A stretch of DNA of 6,739 nucleotides, taken from the NCBI GenBank assembly GCA_947474415.1, contig CANJKD010000130.1, positions 1-6,739 on the forward strand, written 5' to 3'. The DNA comes from Burkholderiales bacterium (lineage in GTDB: Bacteria; Pseudomonadota; Gammaproteobacteria; Burkholderiales; Burkholderiaceae_C). Within the stretch, counting starts at the first letter, position 1, and each line of letters opens with the position of its first letter. Below are positions 1 to 5,728 of the stretch, one piece after another. The notes beneath the pieces are model-generated. The model ran no database searches. It had not been told where the DNA came from and saw only the letters and a list, made by a program, of their open reading frames with translations. A program made the translations under genes and the position numbers.

Positions 1-466
1 CGGCCTTGACGGCAAACCCGGGCCGCACGAACGCCACGACAGGCGTGACGATGAACCCCGTGCCCGTGGTGTAGGTGGGCAATGCGCCCAGCACGTCGAC
101 GAAAGCGGCGTCGAGCCCGATCTCTTCGTGGGCCTCGCGCAACGCGGTGGCGGTGGCGTCGAGGTCAGTCGGCTCGACCCGCCCGCCGGGAAAGCTGATC
201 TGGCCAGGGTGATCGGTGAGGTGGTCGGTGCGCTGGGTCAGCAACACCGTGAATTCATCGCGTGGCACCAAGGCCACGAGGACGGAGGCATGCGATGGTG
301 CCCGCTCGGTGAAACGGGGCTCGATCTTGATCTCGGGCGTCCAGACCGGCGGCGCACTGAAACGGCGCCGCAATGCCTCGGTCAGCAACTCTCCAGGGCT
401 GACCGCAGGGAGGTGGTCGTCCACACCCATGACGGGCAGCTTTTGCGGGTCGAAGCTCAGGGCCAT
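1..466 (-). CDS. CoA pyrophosphatase-type Nudix hydrolase (3' end beyond window)
   Basis: Only the first 155 codons are present; the gene continues off the left edge. The product should hydrolyse the pyrophosphate bond of coenzyme A or its derivatives in the cytosol (NudL/YeaB-like, UPF0035), as this subfamily is known to do. The family signature is visible: LLTQRTDHL near residues 75-83, GQISFPGG at 88-95, and a Nudix helix ending in REAHEEIGL at 110-118 with its metal-binding glutamates intact. The 60 or so residues before the domain are typical of this group. The ATG at 466 is chosen because it opens the longest plausible N-terminus; the Shine-Dalgarno is weak (GAG about 6 nt upstream), and an in-frame ATG 12 codons later is a possible alternative. 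It lies just downstream of rplS on the same strand, but a strong terminator separates them, and I see no clear promoter of its own in the short gap. Family assignment is firm; the exact substrate is inferred. Confidence 0.9.
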   Translation of the reverse strand, partial: MALSFDPQKLPVMGVDDHLPAVSPGELLTEALRRRFSAPPVWTPEIKIEPRFTERAPSHASVLVALVPRDEFTVLLTQRTDHLTDHPGQISFPGGRVEPTDLDATATALREAHEEIGLDAAFVDVLGALPTYTTGTGFIVTPVVAFVRPGFAVKA

Positions 467-512
467 GAAGAACTCGGGTCAGGAGGCTGTGCCTCGCTGG
501 AAGCACACAGCC

Positions 513-541
513 AAAAAAGCCGCCCAGCGGGCGGCCTTTTT
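513..541 (-). terminator. Intrinsic terminator after rplS, possibly bidirectional
   Basis: Seven perfect base pairs (GCCGCCC at 519-525 with GGGCGGC at 529-535) close a 3-nt loop. A six-A tract at 513-518 becomes U6 in the minus-strand RNA, and T5 at 537-541 lies on the other side. This is a textbook Rho-independent terminator for the rpsP-rimM-trmD-rplS transcript, starting 37 nt after the rplS stop. The tracts on both sides mean it could also stop plus-strand transcription. It stands between rplS and the Nudix gene, so the latter probably depends on read-through or an unseen promoter. Confidence 0.93.
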
Positions 542-577
542 GCATCGACGCACAGCTTGCACTGCGCGCAGGCGCGG

Positions 578-931
578 TCAGGCCAGCTTTTCCTTGATGC
601 GCGCCGACTTGCCCGAACGGCTGCGCAGGTAGTACAGCTTGGCACGGCGCACATCGCCACGGCGCTTCACTTCGATCGAGGCGATCAAGGGGCTGTAGAG
701 CTGGAACGTGCGCTCCACGCCTTCGCCGCTGGAGATCTTGCGCACGATGAAGCTGGAATTCAGGCTGCGATTGCGCTTGGCAATCACGACCCCTTCGAAG
801 GCCTGCACCCGCTTGCGCGTGCCCTCGACGACGTTGACGCTGACGATCACCGTGTCGCCAGGGGCGAACACCGGGATGGTTTTGTTGAGGCGGGCAATTT
901 CTTCCCGCTCGAGGGTCTGGATGATGTCCAA
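578..931 (-). CDS. rplS: 50S ribosomal protein L19
   Basis: Encodes L19, a large-subunit protein at the 30S-50S interface. The 117-residue product is normal length for the family and carries the L19 signature ([16 protein letters not shown], residues 88-103) plus the conserved [10 protein letters not shown] and [18 protein letters not shown] blocks. I place the start at the TTG at 931. A GGAG Shine-Dalgarno at 938-941 sits 6 nt before it, and the resulting N-terminus, [12 protein letters not shown], lines up residue for residue with the MNLIQTLEQEEI start I recall from related L19 proteins. Another in-frame TTG four codons upstream (943) would give MEKNLDIIQ but has no Shine-Dalgarno. No in-frame ATG exists at the proper position, which is odd for an abundant ribosomal protein. 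It is the last gene of the rpsP operon, 102 nt after trmD, and is followed by the terminator at 513-541. Confidence 0.96.
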   Translation of the reverse strand: MDIIQTLEREEIARLNKTIPVFAPGDTVIVSVNVVEGTRKRVQAFEGVVIAKRNRSLNSSFIVRKISSGEGVERTFQLYSPLIASIEVKRRGDVRRAKLYYLRSRSGKSARIKEKLA

Positions 932-937
932 GTTTTT

Positions 938-941
938 CTCC
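938..941 (-). promoter_or_regulatory. Ribosome binding site that fixes the rplS TTG start
   Basis: GGAG on the minus strand, followed by AAAAAC and then TTG. The 6-nt spacing suits the TTG at 931 and excludes the alternative TTG at 943, whose first bases overlap this site. Confidence 0.7.
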
Positions 942-1032
942 AAGTGATCATGCCAACGCTCCGGGGTGGAATGGTGTGAATGTCGGGCGCAAGGCCTGCA
1001 TTCGGGCGCAGCAGAGGATCGAAAAGCTTTCC

Positions 1033-1038
1033 ATTATA
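1033..1038 (-). promoter_or_regulatory. Possible internal -10 box for rplS, over the trmD stop
   Basis: A perfect TATAAT hexamer on the minus strand overlaps the end of trmD (GTC ATA TAA). Transcription from it would begin around 1026 and give rplS a leader of about 95 nt. No convincing TTGACA-like -35 lies 16-18 nt upstream and there is no TGn extension, so the box may be a coincidence of the stop codon context. A separate promoter would be one way to make more L19 than TrmD. Confidence 0.3.
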
Positions 1039-1792
1039 TGACAAGGCTGGACAGGTACTTCTCGTCGGCTGCATTCAGCCGGCCCTGGGCACGCGCCGCA
1101 GCCAGCAAGTCGGGCCTCCGGCGCGCCGTGAGTTCGAGCGAACGCTCGCGCCGCCAACGCGCGATGTCCTTGTGATGACCTGACAGAAGCGGCGCTGGCA
1201 CGGGCAATAGCTCGTCGCCGTCCACGAGTTGCTCCGGGCGGCTGTAGTGCGGGCAGTCGAGCAGGCCGTCGGAGAAGCTGTCTTGCTGGTGCGATTGGGC
1301 GTCGCCGAGCACGCCGTCCTGCAGGCGCGCCACGGCGTCGAGCAGAGCCAGTGCGGGCAGTTCACCGCCGGACAGCACGAAGTCGCCCAGGCTCAGTTCG
1401 AGGCCGACGTGGCGGTCGATGAAACGCTGGTCAATGCCTTCGTATCGGCCGCAGAGCAGAACGGCGCCCGGGCCAGCGGCAAACTCGTTGACCACGCCCT
1501 GGTCCATGCGGCGCCCGGTCGGCGTGAAGTGCACCACCGGCGCCGGAGACGTTTCCGCGCGGGCCGTTCGGATCGCCGCCAGCGCACGCTGCAGCGGCTC
1601 GGCCAGCATCAGCATGCCCGGCCCGCCGCCATAGGTCCGGTCGTCGACGCGGCGATAGTTGTTGTCGGCGAAGTCGCGCAGCGGCCACAGCTTGACCTCG
1701 ACCTGGCCCGACTCGAATGCACGCCGCGTGATGCCCTGCGCCAGGTGCGGCGCAAACAGGTCGGGGAACAGCGTGATGACGTCGAAGCGCAT
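1034..1792 (-). CDS. trmD: tRNA (guanine-37-N1) methyltransferase TrmD
   Basis: Uses S-adenosylmethionine to methylate N1 of G37, next to the anticodon, in tRNAs with G at position 36; this prevents +1 frameshifting. The 252-residue product has the full SPOUT (trefoil-knot) set: [12 protein letters not shown] at 50-61, GRYEGID at 115-121, [14 protein letters not shown] at 134-147, the catalytic Asp in DSF at 171, the partner Arg at 156, [11 protein letters not shown] at 176-186 and [13 protein letters not shown] at 202-214. I start it at the ATG at 1792 ([13 protein letters not shown]), matching the family N-terminus; a GTG four codons earlier (1804) is also in frame, and neither has a clear Shine-Dalgarno. 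It follows rimM by 30 nt, so translation may partly depend on ribosomes finishing rimM. The weak ribosome binding site fits the low TrmD level known from the E. coli operon. Confidence 0.97.
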   Translation of the reverse strand: MRFDVITLFPDLFAPHLAQGITRRAFESGQVEVKLWPLRDFADNNYRRVDDRTYGGGPGMLMLAEPLQRALAAIRTARAETSPAPVVHFTPTGRRMDQGVVNEFAAGPGAVLLCGRYEGIDQRFIDRHVGLELSLGDFVLSGGELPALALLDAVARLQDGVLGDAQSHQQDSFSDGLLDCPHYSRPEQLVDGDELLPVPAPLLSGHHKDIARWRRERSLELTARRRPDLLAAARAQGRLNAADEKYLSSLVI

Positions 1793-1822
1793 GAGGGCAG
1801 CCACCGGACCGAGTTGGGCCGG

Positions 1823-2455
1823 TCAGTAGTCCAGACCCCAGTCGACCGTGATGGTGCGGCGCTCCACGCTCACCTCGTCGATGTAGGCGGCCACGAATGG
1901 GATCAGGCGTTCGGCTTCAGGCACTGGCTTCGGGCCGGGCGCGGCGGGGGGGGCCACGGACTGGGCATCGGGCACGACCCGCAGAACGCTGTGCGGCCCG
2001 GTGTCGAGCAAGCCGGCCACGGTGCCGAACCGGTCGCCCTGCCGGTTCACAACCGACAGGCCGATCAGGTCGACCCAATAGAACTCATCGACCGAAGCGG
2101 CCGGAAAGCTGGCCCGGCCGACGAACACGCGCGCACCGCGCAGGGCCTCGGCCGCGCTGCGGTCAGGCACCTCATGCGCTTGGGCCACGACCAATTCACC
2201 ATGGTCCTTGACCTGGGTGATCTTCAGCTGGGAAGGGAAGGTTCCGGGCGCAAACACCGGCCGCACCACGCCGACCTTGTCGGATGGCTTGAGGTACCAA
2301 AGGCGCGTCGAGAAGAGCGCCTGCGGGTCGGAGGCGAAAGGCTGGACTTTGAGCCAGCCTTTCAACCCCCAGGCGTCAACGATCCGGCCGACCTCGACCG
2401 CATCATCGGGCCAGCCGACAACTTCTGCGGCAGGCGTTACGCCGACACTCCCCAT
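1823..2455 (-). CDS. rimM: Ribosome maturation factor RimM
   Basis: RimM binds S19 and helps mature the 3' (head) domain of 16S rRNA in the 30S subunit. The 210-residue product shows the RimM N-terminal domain (VEVGRIVDAWGLKGWLKVQP, residues 20-39) and a C-terminal PRC barrel from about 122 (DEFYWVDLIGLSVVN) to the end (VDWGLDY). It is longer than the roughly 180-residue E. coli protein. The extra length is a short N-terminal extension and an Ala/Pro-rich insert at about 165-182 inside the PRC region, which contains a run of eight C bases (1946-1953). The ATG at 2455 is the first in-frame ATG after the rpsP stop, 43 nt away; a GTG at 2482 would add nine residues. No good Shine-Dalgarno is visible for either start. 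Second gene of the operon. Confidence 0.94.
   Translation of the reverse strand: MGSVGVTPAAEVVGWPDDAVEVGRIVDAWGLKGWLKVQPFASDPQALFSTRLWYLKPSDKVGVVRPVFAPGTFPSQLKITQVKDHGELVVAQAHEVPDRSAAEALRGARVFVGRASFPAASVDEFYWVDLIGLSVVNRQGDRFGTVAGLLDTGPHSVLRVVPDAQSVAPPAAPGPKPVPEAERLIPFVAAYIDEVSVERRTITVDWGLDY
1946..1953. repeat. G8/C8 homopolymer inside rimM
   Basis: Eight consecutive G on the plus strand (C8 in the rimM message) within the Ala/Pro-rich linker, covering codons about 168-170. The reading frame is intact through it as given. Confidence 0.9.
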
Positions 2456-2498
2456 GGCCGAAGCCCCGGGCGCTGGTTTCACGCCGCGCCGCTGCGCG

Positions 2499-2747
2499 TC
2501 AGACCGTGGCCTTGGCCTGGGCAACCAGGCGGGCGACCGTGGCCGACATCTGGGCGCCGGTACCGGTCCAGTGCTCGAGCCGGTCGAACGCGATGCGAAG
2601 CGGCTGTTCGCCACCGGACGCCACCGGGTTGTAGAAACCCACGCGCTCGATGAAACGGCCATCGCGACGGGTGCGCGAGTCAGCAACGACGATGTTGAAA
2701 AAGGGGCGCTTCTTGGCGCCGCCACGTGCAAGTCGGATCACGACCAT
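2499..2747 (-). CDS. rpsP: 30S ribosomal protein S16
   Basis: Encodes S16, an early-binding small-subunit protein contacting 16S rRNA. The 82-residue product equals the E. coli length and has the family pattern: [19 protein letters not shown] at the start, [20 protein letters not shown] at 28-47, then a helical C-terminus. The ATG at 2747 is supported by an AAGGA Shine-Dalgarno with about 7-nt spacing, the clearest in the operon; an in-frame extension to 2780 adds residues not found in the family. It is the first gene of the rpsP-rimM-trmD-rplS operon and is preceded by a leader of about 230 nt if transcription begins at the TATAAT box at 2983-2988. Confidence 0.97.
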   Translation of the reverse strand: MVVIRLARGGAKKRPFFNIVVADSRTRRDGRFIERVGFYNPVASGGEQPLRIAFDRLEHWTGTGAQMSATVARLVAQAKATV

Positions 2748-2790
2748 GTCTGTTCCTTGGTAACCGAAATCATCCACCACACCAGGACAC

Positions 2791-2815
2791 CGCGAACCGG
2801 CAAAGCCGATTCGCG
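2791..2815 (-). promoter_or_regulatory. Stem-loop in the rpsP leader
   Basis: CGCGAA at 2791-2796 pairs with TTCGCG at 2810-2815, and CGGC at 2798-2801 with GCCG at 2805-2808. In the minus-strand RNA the remaining position (2797/2809) is a G-U wobble, so the stem is a continuous 11 bp with a 3-nt UUU loop. No U tract follows, so it is not an intrinsic terminator. It ends about 43 nt before the rpsP start codon and could be a regulatory or stability element; no known leader motif is recognised. Confidence 0.5.
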
Positions 2816-2982
2816 CAGGTCAGGCAGATCAGGAGCCGCCGCAACCCTGGCTCGGCCGAAGTCGTTTTCGCTGTCGCTGTCGCTTGCGAATTTGAAATTG
2901 AATTCGGCCTCGCCGGGTTCCGGCTACGCGTTCGTCGATGTAGATACGCCGGCCACTCGGCCAGCCAACAACGAAACCGCGC

Positions 2983-2988
2983 ATTATA
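2983..2988 (-). promoter_or_regulatory. -10 box of the probable rpsP operon promoter
   Basis: Perfect TATAAT on the minus strand, predicted start of transcription near 2976. The sequence 17-18 nt upstream (TCCTCG or TTCCTC) is a poor -35, so recognition may lean on the -10 or on an activator. It is the only consensus -10 between the GNAT gene and rpsP, the expected place for the operon promoter. Confidence 0.55.
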
Positions 2989-2990
2989 AA
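2985..2990 (+). promoter_or_regulatory. Candidate -10 box for the GNAT-TM2 gene pair
   Basis: TATAAA on the plus strand shares its core bases with the TATAAT of the opposite strand. Start of transcription would be near 2997, giving a leader of about 21 nt that still includes the GAGGA Shine-Dalgarno. No good -35 is seen, so this is a weak call resting on position and symmetry. Confidence 0.35.
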
Positions 2991-3017
2991 CTCAGTAGAA
3001 CACCCCGAGGAACCTTC

Positions 3018-3563
3018 ATGAGTGACCATTCCCTGTTGATCCGGCCCAGCACGCCAACTGATCTGCCCGCCATCACCGCCATCTATGCCTGGAACGTGCT
3101 GAACGGCACCGGCACCTTCGAGCTGGAGGCACCCGACGCCGCCGAGATGACGCGCCGGCGCGACGACGTGCTGGCCAAGGGCCTGCCCTGGCTCGTGGCG
3201 CAGCGCGGCGGCGCGGTGCTTGGCTATGCCTATGCCAACCACTTCCGGCCGCGGCGCGCCTTCCGCTTCTGCCTCGAAGACTCGGTGTACCTCGCGGCCG
3301 ATGCTCGCGGACAAGGCCTGGGCCGGCTGTTGCTGGCGGAGCTGATGGCGCGCTGCGAAGCTGCCGGCGCCCGGCAAATGCTGGCGGTGATCGGAGATTC
3401 GGCCAACCTCGGTTCGATCGGCGTGCACCGCACGCTCGGCTTCGAGCACGTCGGTGTGATGAAGGCCGCAGGCTGGAAGTTCGAGCGCTGGCTCGACGTT
3501 GTGATCATGCAGAAAAGCCTGGGAATCGGCGCAAGCGATGTCCCGCTGGGCGCCACCGAATGA
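3018..3563 (+). CDS. GNAT N-acetyltransferase, phosphinothricin/amino-acid type
   Basis: A 181-residue cytosolic acetyl-CoA-dependent acetyltransferase. Its opening (LLIRPSTPTDLPAITAIYAW, residues 6-25) and the TGTFE segment at 31-35 are typical of the PAT/Bar and MnaT (YncA) group, which acetylates phosphinothricin, methionine sulfoximine or related amino acids. The acetyl-CoA loop is RGQGLGR at 97-103, preceded by the EDSVYL strand at 87-92 and followed by the SANLGSIGVHRTLGF block at 128-142. The ATG at 3018 has a GAGGA Shine-Dalgarno 6-7 nt upstream; the open frame extends far upstream, but only as antisense to rimM and rpsP. Its stop overlaps the start of the next gene by four bases (ATGA). 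In a soil or water bacterium the natural substrate is more likely a metabolite than the herbicide; this is inference. Confidence 0.92.
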   Translation: MSDHSLLIRPSTPTDLPAITAIYAWNVLNGTGTFELEAPDAAEMTRRRDDVLAKGLPWLVAQRGGAVLGYAYANHFRPRRAFRFCLEDSVYLAADARGQGLGRLLLAELMARCEAAGARQMLAVIGDSANLGSIGVHRTLGFEHVGVMKAAGWKFERWLDVVIMQKSLGIGASDVPLGATE

Positions 3564-4030
3564 CCGCCTCCGCACCCGCCTGCAAGTCGAAGACCGTGGC
3601 CACCTGGATCGCCTTGATCGGCGGCAGCGCCGGCTTGCATCGCTTCTACCTGCACGGCTTTCGTGATCTCCTTGGCTGGCTGTTCGTGCTGCCCACGACG
3701 CTCGGTGCGTACGGCGTTCAGCGCATGCGCCACCTCGGAGCAGACGATCAACTTGCCTGGGTGCTGATCCCGCTACTCGGCCTGACACTGGCCGCAGCGA
3801 TGATCACCGCAATCGTCGAAGGCTTGACGCCGGACGAGCGCTGGAACGCCCGCTTCAACCCCGCCGGGCCCGCGCACCACAGCGACTGGACCACGGTGCT
3901 GGGCGTCGCCGTTGCGCTGTTCGTGGGCGCCGGCGTGCTGATGGCCACGATCGCGTTCAGTGCCCAGCGCTACTTCGAATACCAGACCGATGCCGCCAAT
4001 CAGGCGAAGATCAGCACGCCGACCCAATAG
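3560..4030 (+). CDS. Small TM2-like integral membrane protein
   Basis: A 156-residue membrane protein of unknown function. The N-terminus resembles a TM2 domain: a first helix ending in GGSAGLHRFYLHGF (21-34), close to the GGxxGxHxFYLG motif, then a turn and a second helix at about 37-54. Two further hydrophobic stretches follow at about 65-86 and 112-133, with a short polar tail. Four transmembrane segments are therefore predicted by eye; no signal peptide is needed. Translation should be coupled to the GNAT gene through the ATGA overlap, since no good independent Shine-Dalgarno is visible. Its last 31 bp overlap the 3' end of the convergent pit gene. TM2 similarity is motif-level only, and the residue after FYL is H rather than the usual G. 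Confidence 0.8.
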   Translation: MTASAPACKSKTVATWIALIGGSAGLHRFYLHGFRDLLGWLFVLPTTLGAYGVQRMRHLGADDQLAWVLIPLLGLTLAAAMITAIVEGLTPDERWNARFNPAGPAHHSDWTTVLGVAVALFVGAGVLMATIAFSAQRYFEYQTDAANQAKISTPTQ

Positions 4031-5013
4031 AACACGCCGGCCACGAAGGCCGAAGCCGGGATCGTGAAAATCCAGGCCCACACGATGTTGCCGGCCACAC
4101 CCCAGCGCACCGCCGACGCACGCCGCACCGAGCCGACACCGACGATCGCACCGGTGATGGTGTGCGTGGTCGACACCGGCACACCGAGCGCCGTGGCCAG
4201 GAACAGCGTGATAGCGCCACCGGCCTCGGCGCAGAAACCGCCCACCGGCTTGAGCTTGGTGATACGTTGGCCCATGGTCTTGACGATGCGCCAGCCACCG
4301 AACATCGTGCCCAGACCGATCGCGAGGTAGCAGCACCAGATCACCCAGCTTGGCGGCATCTTGTCGCCGGCATTCGCATAGCCCGTGGCGATCAGCAGCA
4401 TCCAGATGATGCCGATGGTCTTCTGCGCATCGTTGCCGCCGTGGCCCAGACTGTACAGGCCCGCCGACACCAGTTGCAGCCTTCGGAACAGGTTATCCAC
4501 CCGCAGCGGCGACGTGTGCCGGCAGATGTTCGCCACCAGCACCATCAGCAGCGAGCCCAGCAGGAAACCGAGCAGGGGCGACAAGAAAATGAACAGCACC
4601 GTCTTCAGCACGCCGGCAGCCACCAGAGAGCCCGCGCCGGCCTTCGCGATCACCGCGCCGACGATGCCGCCGATCAGCGCGTGCGACGAGCTCGACGGGA
4701 TGCCGTACCACCAGGTCACGATGTTCCAGAACATCGCACCGATCAGCGCCCCGAAGACGACATGGTGGTCCACTACGCCGGGCAGCACGATGCCCTTGCC
4801 GATAGTGGATGCCACATTGAGCTGGAAGACGGCAATCGCCACGACATTGAAGAACGACGCAAAAACGATCGCCTGGTGCGGCTTCAGCACACCGGTGGAC
4901 ACCACGGTGGCGATCGAATTCGCGGCGTCGTGGAAGCCGTTCATGAAGTCGAACGCCACGGCCAGCAACACCAGCAGTGCGACGACCCAGAAGGCAGTCT
5001 GGACAGAACCCAT
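4000..5013 (-). CDS. pit: Inorganic phosphate transporter, PiT family
   Basis: A 337-residue inner-membrane transporter that moves metal-phosphate or phosphate with a cation (H+ in the bacterial Pit group). The PiT inverted repeat is plain: first half DFMNGFHDAANSIATVV (22-38) and GIPSSSSHALIGG (104-116); second half GHGGNDAQKTIGI (190-202) and GVPVSTTHTITGAIVG (277-292). About ten hydrophobic helices can be counted. It lacks the large central loop of the roughly 500-residue E. coli PitA and belongs to the short form usually paired with DUF47 proteins. The ATG at 5013 is chosen over a TTG at 5049 inside the upstream gene; it lies 16 nt after the DUF47 stop with a weak Shine-Dalgarno, so coupling is likely. 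Its 3' end overlaps the opposing TM2-like gene and no terminator follows. Confidence 0.96.
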   Translation of the reverse strand: MGSVQTAFWVVALLVLLAVAFDFMNGFHDAANSIATVVSTGVLKPHQAIVFASFFNVVAIAVFQLNVASTIGKGIVLPGVVDHHVVFGALIGAMFWNIVTWWYGIPSSSSHALIGGIVGAVIAKAGAGSLVAAGVLKTVLFIFLSPLLGFLLGSLLMVLVANICRHTSPLRVDNLFRRLQLVSAGLYSLGHGGNDAQKTIGIIWMLLIATGYANAGDKMPPSWVIWCCYLAIGLGTMFGGWRIVKTMGQRITKLKPVGGFCAEAGGAITLFLATALGVPVSTTHTITGAIVGVGSVRRASAVRWGVAGNIVWAWIFTIPASAFVAGVFYWVGVLIFA

Positions 5014-5029
5014 TGCGACGGCTGGCGGA

Positions 5030-5677
5030 CTACGAATTTTCGAGGACAACGCCCTCGATGAGATTGGCCACGTCTTCGCAACGGTCCGAGATCGATTCGA
5101 GCAACTCGTAGATGGCCTTCAGCTTGATCAGCTCCCGCACATCCTTCTCTTCGCGAAACAGCTTCGACATGGCCGAGCGCATCACGCGGTCGGCGTCGGA
5201 TTCGAGGCGGTCGATTTCTTCGCAGGTCTTGATCGCGGCTTCCGCCACCTCGGCCTGGCTGATGCGCGGCAGCAGCGACACCGCGTGCTGCACCCGTTCG
5301 CAACATTTGGCGCTCAGGTCGCCCAGGCGCAGCACGTCTTCGGTCATCGAGCGCACGTCGTAGAGCGACATGGTTTCCGTTGCGTCTTGCAGCAGGTCGA
5401 GGATGTCGTCCATCGCATTGATCAGGCCGTGGATCTGCTCGCGGTCGATCGGCGTGATGAAGGTCTTGTGCAGCAGCCGATTCACTTCGGCGGTGATGCG
5501 GTCGGCTTGGCGCTCGGCGTGGTCGACTTCGCTCGCGTACTTCTCGCGCAGCGTCAGATCGGCGTAGTTCTGGATCAGCAGGATGAACGCCCGGGCTCCC
5601 CCCACGATGTAGTCGCCGTGCTGGTTGAACAGCTCGAAAAAATTGCCTTCGCGCGGCAACAGCTTGCCAAAGAACAT
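5030..5677 (-). CDS. DUF47 / PhoU-like phosphate-transport accessory protein
   Basis: A 215-residue, almost wholly helical cytosolic protein of the DUF47 (TIGR00153, YkaA-like) family, distantly related to PhoU. The N-terminus MFFGKLLPREGNFFELF is the family hallmark. Acid-rich helices such as EVDHAERQAD (50-59), CEEIDRLESDAD (152-163) and ELLESISDRCEDVANLIEG (191-209) carry the E/DxxxD metal-binding pattern of PhoU-like folds. DUF47 proteins are commonly encoded next to Pit transporters and are thought to modulate them; here the pit gene begins 16 nt downstream, so one operon is near certain. The ATG at 5677 has a GGAG Shine-Dalgarno at 7-nt spacing. A role in controlling Pit activity is inference from gene pairing. 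Confidence 0.95.
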   Translation of the reverse strand: MFFGKLLPREGNFFELFNQHGDYIVGGARAFILLIQNYADLTLREKYASEVDHAERQADRITAEVNRLLHKTFITPIDREQIHGLINAMDDILDLLQDATETMSLYDVRSMTEDVLRLGDLSAKCCERVQHAVSLLPRISQAEVAEAAIKTCEEIDRLESDADRVMRSAMSKLFREEKDVRELIKLKAIYELLESISDRCEDVANLIEGVVLENS

Positions 5678-5712
5678 TCCCGGTCTCCGATCACTTCACA
5701 CGCTCAACGTCT

Positions 5713-5728
5713 TGTCATCAAGCTGACA
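5713..5728. promoter_or_regulatory. Small dyad upstream of the DUF47-pit operon
   Basis: TGTCA-N6-TGACA, 36 nt upstream of the DUF47 start codon in an 83-bp gap. The half-sites recall the TGTCA core of PhoB boxes, but the arrangement is inverted rather than a direct repeat. The arms are only 5 bp, so chance is quite possible. Confidence 0.25.

Larger units (their letters stand above)
2748..3017. other. Divergent intergenic region between rpsP and the GNAT gene
   Basis: This 270-bp gap has no believable gene. It holds, from the rpsP side: the rpsP Shine-Dalgarno; an imperfect palindrome at 2791-2815; three hexamer copies TCGCTG/TCGCTG/TCGCTT at 2868-2885; an AT-rich triplet of hexamers (GAATTT, GAAATT, GAATTC) at 2888-2905; a small perfect hairpin GCCGG-GTT-CCGGC at 2912-2924; the TTATAA core at 2984-2989 with overlapping -10 boxes on both strands; and the GNAT ribosome binding site. 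Most of it would be transcribed as the 5' leader of the rpsP message. Confidence 0.75.

Noticed and set aside
128..979. Plus-strand open frame opposite the Nudix and rplS genes
   Set aside because: Runs through a strong terminator and antisense to conserved L19; no recognisable domain or ribosome binding site.
1229..2653. Long plus-strand open frame (474 codons) opposite trmD, rimM and rpsP
   Set aside because: It is antisense to three well-recognised genes, has low-complexity Arg/His/Gly-rich composition typical of high-GC shadow frames, and shows no domain.
2726..2989. Small plus-strand open frame in the rpsP-GNAT gap
   Set aside because: Begins antisense within rpsP, has no clear Shine-Dalgarno and an unremarkable Arg/Ser-rich translation.
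2208..3017. In-frame upstream extension of the GNAT gene
   Set aside because: The extension crosses antisense to rimM and rpsP and has no family similarity; the ATG at 3018 has a proper ribosome binding site and starts at the normal GNAT N-terminus.
2829..3788. Minus-strand open frame opposite the GNAT gene
   Set aside because: The plus-strand GNAT has intact motifs and a good Shine-Dalgarno; the opposing frame is low complexity.
4162..5061. Plus-strand open frame rich in Arg, His and Gln opposite pit
   Set aside because: Composition is that of a shadow frame of a membrane protein gene; no independent support.
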